This document shows, one piece after another, positions 59,188 through 64,000 of a stretch of 64,000 nucleotides of DNA. Numbering within the stretch: position 1 is the stretch's first letter; each line of letters begins with the position of its first letter. Origin of the DNA: Pseudomonas sp. MM223 (GTDB lineage: Bacteria > Pseudomonadota > Gammaproteobacteria > Pseudomonadales > Pseudomonadaceae); NCBI GenBank assembly GCA_947090765.1, contig OX352322.1, positions 2,127,501 through 2,191,500 of the forward strand. The letters are read 5' to 3'. Under the pieces are notes generated by a model. The model ran no database searches, was not told the origin of the DNA, and saw only the letters and a list, made by a program, of their open reading frames with translations. The translations under genes were made by a program, and so were the position numbers.

Positions 59188-59472
59188 ATGAAGGAAACGC
59201 CCGTGCACTTGTTCGCCAAGGTGCGGCAGCCTTGTGAGTACCGTCCCAACGTAACGGCTATCGTGCTGTTCGGTCTTGAGGTCGAGGGAGAAGACGAAGC
59301 GCCGGTCTATCTGGAGATTCGGTATATCGATTACCGCCGTCAGCAGATTGAAGGCGACCACCTGATGTTGTCATTGGAGGAGGCCCTTGAGTCCGCGTGT
59401 GTCGATTACGGTATTTTACGGACGGATTGGCGTGCGATGAACCAAGCGGAGATCGATCGGATTGACGGGTAG
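59188..59472 (+). CDS. Small hypothetical protein
   Basis: 94 aa (MKETPVHLFAKVRQPCEYRP), acidic and without signal or membrane segment. LEIRYIDYRRQQIEGDHLML is a distinctive stretch, but no family is recognised. It is likely co-transcribed with the lipoprotein gene before it. Confidence 0.55.
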   Translation: MKETPVHLFAKVRQPCEYRPNVTAIVLFGLEVEGEDEAPVYLEIRYIDYRRQQIEGDHLMLSLEEALESACVDYGILRTDWRAMNQAEIDRIDG

Positions 59473-59540
59473 CGGATGACGCTTGTGTGTCTTGTGTGAG
59501 GGCAGTGCATGGCCCAAAACGGAGCCTGCACGCCTTGCGA

Positions 59541-59581
59541 GAAAGGTTCATCGTGCCTGCATGCACGATGAACCTTTTTTG
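59541..59581. terminator. Strong bidirectional terminator
   Basis: Perfect 15-bp stem AAAGGTTCATCGTGC (59542-59556) with its complement (59563-59577), then a T-run. It lies between the convergent small gene and the permease. Confidence 0.9.
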
Positions 59582-59595
59582 GCTTCCAGCCCCGG

Positions 59596-61116
59596 TCAGT
59601 GCTGCGCGCTATCCACCGCAATGCTTTCGCCGGACACTTCCAGGTACCCGGCGCTGCGGTTGGCAATGGCGTAATGAATCAACCCGCCCAAACCCGCCCC
59701 GAAGAACCAGGAGAACTGCGACAGCGTTTCGAACGCCGGCACCAGCGCCAGCACGATGGCGATCAGCGCAGCCGGGATGAACGCCGCGACGGCGCGCAGG
59801 TTGACCCCACCGCTGTAGTGGTAGGCGGCCTCCGGGCTTTCGCTGTACAGCTGTGGCAGGTTCACTCGGCTGCGGCGTACCAGGTAGTAGTCGGTGACGA
59901 TGATGCCGTACAGCGGGCCGAGCAGGGCGCCCAGGCCGCCGAGGAAATACACGATCACCGACGGGCTGTTGTACAGGTGCCAAGGCAGGATCACCACGGC
60001 GATAGCGGCGCTGAGCAGGCCTGCGCGGCGGAAGTTCAGCAGGTTCGGCGCCAAGTTGGCGAGTACGTAGGCCGGGGCGACGAAGTTGGCCATGATGTTC
60101 ACCGCCACGGTGACGATCAGGAAGGCCAGGCAGGCTAGCACCAGGCCGGCGGTGTTGGGGATGGCGGCGACGATTTCGGTCGGGCCCTGCACCAGCTTGC
60201 CGTCGATGCTGAACTGCGCGCCGGCGAGCACCACGGCGATCAGCGCGAAGCCGAGCATGTTCACCGGCAGGCCCCAGAAGTTGCCCACGCTGATGGTGCG
60301 CCGGTCCGGGCAGTTACGGGTAAAGTCGCAGAAGTTGAGAATCATGGTGCCGTACAGCGAGACCCACAACGCGGCGGCGCCCAGCACCTTCAGCCACATT
60401 GTGGCGCCGGTTGGCGCGCTACCGCTTGACCAGGAAATCGACAGGCCGCTGCGCCAGTACATCCAGCCCGCCAGGCAGGCGAAAGCGACGAGGATGATCG
60501 GCCCGGTGATGGACTCGAAGCGGCGCACCATCTCCATGCCGTAGGCGAAAATCGCCACCTGCACGCACCAGATACCGAGGAAGGTGACCCAGCCCAGAGT
60601 CGACAGGCCGAGGATCGAGTTCTGGTCGTAGGCCTTGAGGTCCGGCGCGATGGCGGTCAGCAGCACGCGCAGCACGACCGAGGCGAGGTAGGTCTGGATG
60701 CCGAACCAGGCAATGGCGATCACTGCGCGGATCAGTGCCGGGATCTGCGCCCCATGGATGCCGAAGCTGATGCGGCACATGACAGGGTAGGGCAGGCCGG
60801 TCTTCTGGCCCATGTAGCCGGACAGGTTCATCAGGCCGTAGATCACCAGTGCGCCGAGTGCGAAGGCGGCAAGGATCTGCGCGCCGCTCATGCCCAGGGC
60901 AAAGAGGCCGATGGCGAAGGAATAGTTGGCGATGTTATGCACATCGTTGGTCCACAGTGCAAACAGGCTGTAGCGCCCCCAGGTGCGATTTGCCGCGCGG
61001 GTGGGTGCCAAGTCGGCACTGTACAGGCGCGGGCTCAACGCCAGCGGGCTGGGCCCAGCCGTATCGGCGGGGAGCGCATCGAGCTGGTCAACATCGGAAC
61101 TTGAAATCGACGCCAT
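59596..61116 (-). CDS. NCS1-family nucleobase/allantoin-type permease
   Basis: 506 aa from the ATG at 61116. About twelve membrane segments. Conserved NCS1 blocks: RTWGRYSLFALWTNDVHNIA (about residues 43-62), NLSGYMGQKTGLPYPVMCRI and MILNFCDFTRNCPDRRTISV. It would import a purine, pyrimidine, allantoin or hydantoin with Na+ or H+; the substrate cannot be told from sequence. It is divergent from the L,D-transpeptidase gene. Confidence 0.9.
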   Translation of the reverse strand: MASISSSDVDQLDALPADTAGPSPLALSPRLYSADLAPTRAANRTWGRYSLFALWTNDVHNIANYSFAIGLFALGMSGAQILAAFALGALVIYGLMNLSGYMGQKTGLPYPVMCRISFGIHGAQIPALIRAVIAIAWFGIQTYLASVVLRVLLTAIAPDLKAYDQNSILGLSTLGWVTFLGIWCVQVAIFAYGMEMVRRFESITGPIILVAFACLAGWMYWRSGLSISWSSGSAPTGATMWLKVLGAAALWVSLYGTMILNFCDFTRNCPDRRTISVGNFWGLPVNMLGFALIAVVLAGAQFSIDGKLVQGPTEIVAAIPNTAGLVLACLAFLIVTVAVNIMANFVAPAYVLANLAPNLLNFRRAGLLSAAIAVVILPWHLYNSPSVIVYFLGGLGALLGPLYGIIVTDYYLVRRSRVNLPQLYSESPEAAYHYSGGVNLRAVAAFIPAALIAIVLALVPAFETLSQFSWFFGAGLGGLIHYAIANRSAGYLEVSGESIAVDSAQH

Positions 61117-61413
61117 CGGGACTCCATGATGGTTGTGTACTTTTATTGTTGGATTTGTATACACACAAGAATCGTACCAACCCATGCGTTTGGCTAGGTC
61201 TACCGATTAATAGCCTTCATTCGGCATTTTTAATGGCGTGCGGCGTGCTTTGAAGTGGGAATTTTGTGCACAGTTGCCGTGCGCGGTTGTTACCACCTGC
61301 ACCAGGTGTGGTCGCGTGCTGACAGGGCGGCGTGGGCCGGCGCGTTGAACGGGTGGCTTTGAGGGTAATGTTCCGACTAAGCTGGCAGCAGGGTGCCATG
61401 GGGGGCAAACTGG

Positions 61414-62448
61414 ATGTTGCATGTAACGCTCGGGCTGGGTCTGTTACTCGCCGCTGCCTTGGTCGAAGCGGCGCCTCTGCAGGTGCCCACGCCGGCCGCA
61501 CTCAGGAGCCAGCTTGAAAGCCTCAAGCCTGGCCAGTTTCTCTGGTACCCGCAGGTTTCGCCGGTGGGGCCGGTGACCGTAGTGGTCAGCCTTACCGAAC
61601 AACGGGCCTACGTTTATCGCAACGGCATAGCCATTGGTGTCAGCACCGTGAGCAGCGGCAAGGCGGGGCGGGAAACACCCACCGGGGTATTCAGCATTCT
61701 GCAGAAAAAGGTCGAGCATAAATCCAGCCTCTACAACAGCGCACCGATGCCCTACATGGAGCGCCTGACGTGGGACGGCATTGCCCTGCACGCAGGCCAT
61801 CTACCGGGGTACCCCGCCTCGCATGGTTGCGTGCGCCTGCCGATGGACTTTGCCAAGAAGCTTTACGAAGTCACCGGTTTCAGTTCGACCACGGTCATCG
61901 TTTCCGATACCAGCAGTGCCCCGGTGGAGGTTTACCACCCCGGCGTGCTGGCGCCTACGGTCAGCGATGGCAAGGCCCAAGGCCCGCTGGTGCTGAGCAA
62001 CCAGCAGTTCTGGAACGACCCGGACCCGACGGCAGGGCCCCTGTCGATCCTGATCAGCCGCGCCGACTTGCGTGCCTACGTGTATCGCGGTGGGCAGCTG
62101 GTTGGCTCGGCGCCAGCACTTTCGCCTGAAGGCAGCCAGCATCGCAGTGGCATGGCCGTGTATTCCCTGTTGCAAAAACCATCCGCCCTGGCGCTCGATG
62201 GCGCGCTACCCTTACGGTGGTCGGTGGTGGGCCTGAGCAACCCGGAGTACGGAAGTACGCCCTATGAACAACTGGGCCAGCTGAACATCAACCCGGAATT
62301 CCGCCGTCATTTACGCACGGCGATGGACGTCGGCACGATGCTGGTGATCACCGACTGGGCGTCGACCCGGGAAACCCGCACCGAAGGGAAATTCACGGTG
62401 ATCAGTACCGAAGGCAGTGAAGAATCTAAACCGCTGGTCAAGAAATGA
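61414..62448 (+). CDS. L,D-transpeptidase (YkuD domain)
   Basis: 344 aa with a signal peptide (MLHVTLGLGLLLAAALVEAA). The YkuD catalytic signature HAGHLPGYPASHGCVRLP has His126 and nucleophile Cys139. A second YkuD-like half (about residues 190-320) lacks the Cys motif, as in some double-domain family members. It cross-links peptidoglycan stems or attaches proteins in the periplasm. Confidence 0.88.
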   Translation: MLHVTLGLGLLLAAALVEAAPLQVPTPAALRSQLESLKPGQFLWYPQVSPVGPVTVVVSLTEQRAYVYRNGIAIGVSTVSSGKAGRETPTGVFSILQKKVEHKSSLYNSAPMPYMERLTWDGIALHAGHLPGYPASHGCVRLPMDFAKKLYEVTGFSSTTVIVSDTSSAPVEVYHPGVLAPTVSDGKAQGPLVLSNQQFWNDPDPTAGPLSILISRADLRAYVYRGGQLVGSAPALSPEGSQHRSGMAVYSLLQKPSALALDGALPLRWSVVGLSNPEYGSTPYEQLGQLNINPEFRRHLRTAMDVGTMLVITDWASTRETRTEGKFTVISTEGSEESKPLVKK

Positions 62449-62557
62449 TCGGCAATGTTGCAGGAATCAAGCAAAGTACTGGCCTTTGGCTTCAACCAAG
62501 CTGATGTCTCGCTTGCAGGGCCTGCCAATCGCAGACAGGTTTTTAACCAGGTATTCC

Positions 62558-63274
62558 ATGTCGATGTTTGAACCCTTGCGGGGAGCTTTCCGGCTCTCAG
62601 TGGCCAGTATTGGCCTGTTTTTCGTCAGCGCCTGGCATACCGCCTACGCGCAGGCTCTGCCGAGCGCCGCCGAGCTGCAGCAGTTGGCGCCTAGCGCCAG
62701 CCTTTCGACCCTGGCCCTGGCACTTACCGCCTACGCGTGCGCCAGTCACAGCGACGCGAACAAGTTGCTGACGGTGATCGATTACTCCAAGGCCTCGCGT
62801 GACAAACGCCTGTGGGTGTTCGACCTGCGCGCCAGAAAGCTGTTGTTCGAGGAGTGGGTCGCCCACGGCAAGAACAGCGGCGCGGATGTGCCGACCACGT
62901 TCTCCAACGCGCCGAACAGTTACCAATCTTCAATCGGCCTGTATGAGACCGGTCAGACCTACAGCGGCAAGCACGGCCGCTCGCTGCGCCTGCAAGGGCT
63001 GGAGCCGGGGTTCAACGACAACAGCATGTCGCGGGCGATCGTGATGCATGCCGCTGCGTATGCCGACCCCAAGGTCGTGCCCGGCCTCGGGCGCCTGGGG
63101 CGTAGCCAGGGCTGCCCTGCGGTTCGGCCGGCGATTGCCGGCAAGCTGATTGAAACGCTGCAACGCGGCAGCTACGTGTTTGCCTATTACCCGCAGCAGA
63201 ACTGGCTGAAAACATCGCGTTTCCTCAACGCCCAGAGCCGCCCGCTGGCCAACCAGTCGATCGCCAGTAAGTAA
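62558..63274 (+). CDS. Murein L,D-transpeptidase catalytic domain protein (YkuD_2)
   Basis: 238 aa from the ATG at 62558. A hydrophobic N-terminal signal (LSVASIGLFFVSAWHTAYAQ). Family core: LLTVIDYSKASRDKRLWVFD, IVMHAAAYADPKVVPG and GRSQGCPAVRP with the catalytic Cys. It is 109 bp downstream of the YkuD gene in the same direction; both act on peptidoglycan. Confidence 0.85.
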   Translation: MSMFEPLRGAFRLSVASIGLFFVSAWHTAYAQALPSAAELQQLAPSASLSTLALALTAYACASHSDANKLLTVIDYSKASRDKRLWVFDLRARKLLFEEWVAHGKNSGADVPTTFSNAPNSYQSSIGLYETGQTYSGKHGRSLRLQGLEPGFNDNSMSRAIVMHAAAYADPKVVPGLGRLGRSQGCPAVRPAIAGKLIETLQRGSYVFAYYPQQNWLKTSRFLNAQSRPLANQSIASK

Positions 63275-63301
63275 CAGCATCAATCGTCAGACAAGCACGG
63301 C

Positions 63302-63356
63302 CCTTGTGGGAGCGGCCTTGCGTCGCGTTTAAACAAGACAGTTGCTCCTACAAGGC
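63302..63356. repeat. REP-like sequence
   Basis: TGTGGGAGCGGCCTTGCGTC, then a partial inverted copy ending GCTCCTACAAGG. It lies between convergent genes. Confidence 0.65.
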
Positions 63357-63381
63357 GGCGCTGCGGCACCTGCACGTTTGG

Positions 63382-63672
63382 TCAGCCCAGATCACCCTCG
63401 ATAATCAGCACCTCCCGGCGATAGGCGCGCAGTGCCATCGCCTTCGCTTCTGCATAAGCCGGGTCGTTGTAGCAGGCCTTGGCTTGGGCGTAGCTGTCGA
63501 ACTCGACAGCCAGTGCGCGTGTACTGGTATGCGATTCCACGAGGGCAGCCGGGTCGAGGGCTTTGAGTTTTGCGCCGTACTTCTCGGCGATAGGCCCCCA
63601 CAACCGCCCATATTCCTGCTGAGCCTCTGTATCGGTAACAGCGCTTCCCAGAATGATCCAGTAACCCTTCAT
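63382..63672 (-). CDS. DUF1330-family protein
   Basis: 96 aa from the ATG at 63672 (MKGYWIILGSAVTDTEAQQE). ALAVEFDSYAQAKACYNDPA is the DUF1330 core, a small ferredoxin-like (dimeric alpha-beta barrel) fold. Cytoplasmic. No defined reaction. Confidence 0.85.
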   Translation of the reverse strand: MKGYWIILGSAVTDTEAQQEYGRLWGPIAEKYGAKLKALDPAALVESHTSTRALAVEFDSYAQAKACYNDPAYAEAKAMALRAYRREVLIIEGDLG

Positions 63673-63727
63673 CAACGACTCCTGTTTTTGTTTGCCTGAA
63701 TGAGTGTTTCTGCAACTGAAGGCTACC

Positions 63728-64000
63728 TCAGGGCGCTAGCCAGGAGGAATGCCACAGCCCCTCGTGGCGCCGGAAGCGCGCCCGACGCTGAACAGGCTGG
63801 GTAAGGTCCAACCACTCCAGCGCCTGTGGCTTGATGCAGATGATCGCGAAATGTTCGAAACCGTCCTGGCTGCGTGCATAGGCGCTTTCAGGGTTTGCAA
63901 TGGTTTGCCCCGGCACAGCGCCATGTCGAAACAGCGCCTGGGTCTTGTCGCGCGCCGCCGACCAGCAACGTTGACGCTGCCCGATATCCTCGACCAGGCT
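63728..64000 (-). CDS. Pyridoxamine-5'-phosphate-oxidase-related flavoprotein, C-terminal part
   Basis: The last 90 codons; the gene runs off the right edge. FRHGAVPGQTIANPESAYAR, FAIICIKPQALEWLDLTQPV and the final RRARFRR...WHSSWLAP match the C-terminal half of the FMN-binding split-barrel oxidase family. The start and FMN site lie outside the window. Confidence 0.65.
   Translation of the reverse strand, partial: SLVEDIGQRQRCWSAARDKTQALFRHGAVPGQTIANPESAYARSQDGFEHFAIICIKPQALEWLDLTQPVQRRARFRRHEGLWHSSWLAP

Noticed and set aside
1..64000. CRISPR arrays, tRNA or rRNA genes, insertion sequences
   Set aside because: No regularly spaced repeats, no cloverleaf or rRNA sequence and no transposase were recognised by eye. 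The prophage uses dusA rather than a tRNA as target.

Overview
The window looks like a chromosomal segment of a Pseudomonas putida-group bacterium. It is GC-rich, carries P. putida-type REP palindromes, and its host genes follow a recognisable order: cinS-cinR-cinA-queF, mlaA, a PilZ gene, rssB-rssC, a PhoD-like phosphatase, tal and dusA. An intact-looking temperate podovirus prophage of about 41.7 kb sits in the 5' end of dusA. All gene names come from reading the sequence; no database search was run.

Layout. 1-10.9 kb is host: copper sensing (cinS/cinR, cinA), queuosine synthesis (queF), lipid transport (mlaA), general stress signalling (rssB/rssC), a PhoD-like phosphatase, tal and dusA. 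10.86-52.61 kb is the prophage, bounded by an imperfect 26-bp repeat (attL/attR). From the left it holds the integrase, then a long leftward early block (prtN-like gene, hypotheticals, a reverse transcriptase, avd, variable protein 1, DnaQ-like exonuclease, YqaJ-type exonuclease, recT, variable protein 2), the immunity region (rex-position membrane genes, repressor, cro, cII), replication genes (O-like and P-like), rusA, lysis genes (holin, muralytic protein, Rz/Rz1), terminase, a BPP-1-like head (portal, Bbp19, capsid, Bbp16), a T7-like tail and ejection cassette, and a tailspike. 52.6-64 kb is host again: the displaced dusA start, an AraC regulator, a GFA protein, an ECF sigma/anti-sigma pair, an unknown membrane protein, an NCS1 permease, two L,D-transpeptidases and a partial flavin oxidase-like gene.

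Main discovery. The prophage encodes a complete diversity-generating retroelement (DGR): reverse transcriptase, Avd, a 103-bp template repeat (TR, 15384-15486) and two variable repeats of the same length (VR1 16073-16175, VR2 21386-21488). On the coding strand VR1 differs from TR at 10 positions and VR2 at 12. All 22 changes fall on template adenines and none on other bases. Both VRs are followed 27-28 nt downstream by a GC-rich hairpin with a 4-nt loop; TR is not. The targets are two small DUF1566-like proteins in the early leftward operon, about 5 kb apart, not tail-fibre genes. Repressor-type operators overlap a promoter just upstream of VR2, so diversification is probably tied to induction of the prophage.

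Caution. Five genes (cinA, tal, an early phage gene, rusA and the tailspike) each carry what reads as one extra base. This may be sequence error rather than real gene loss.
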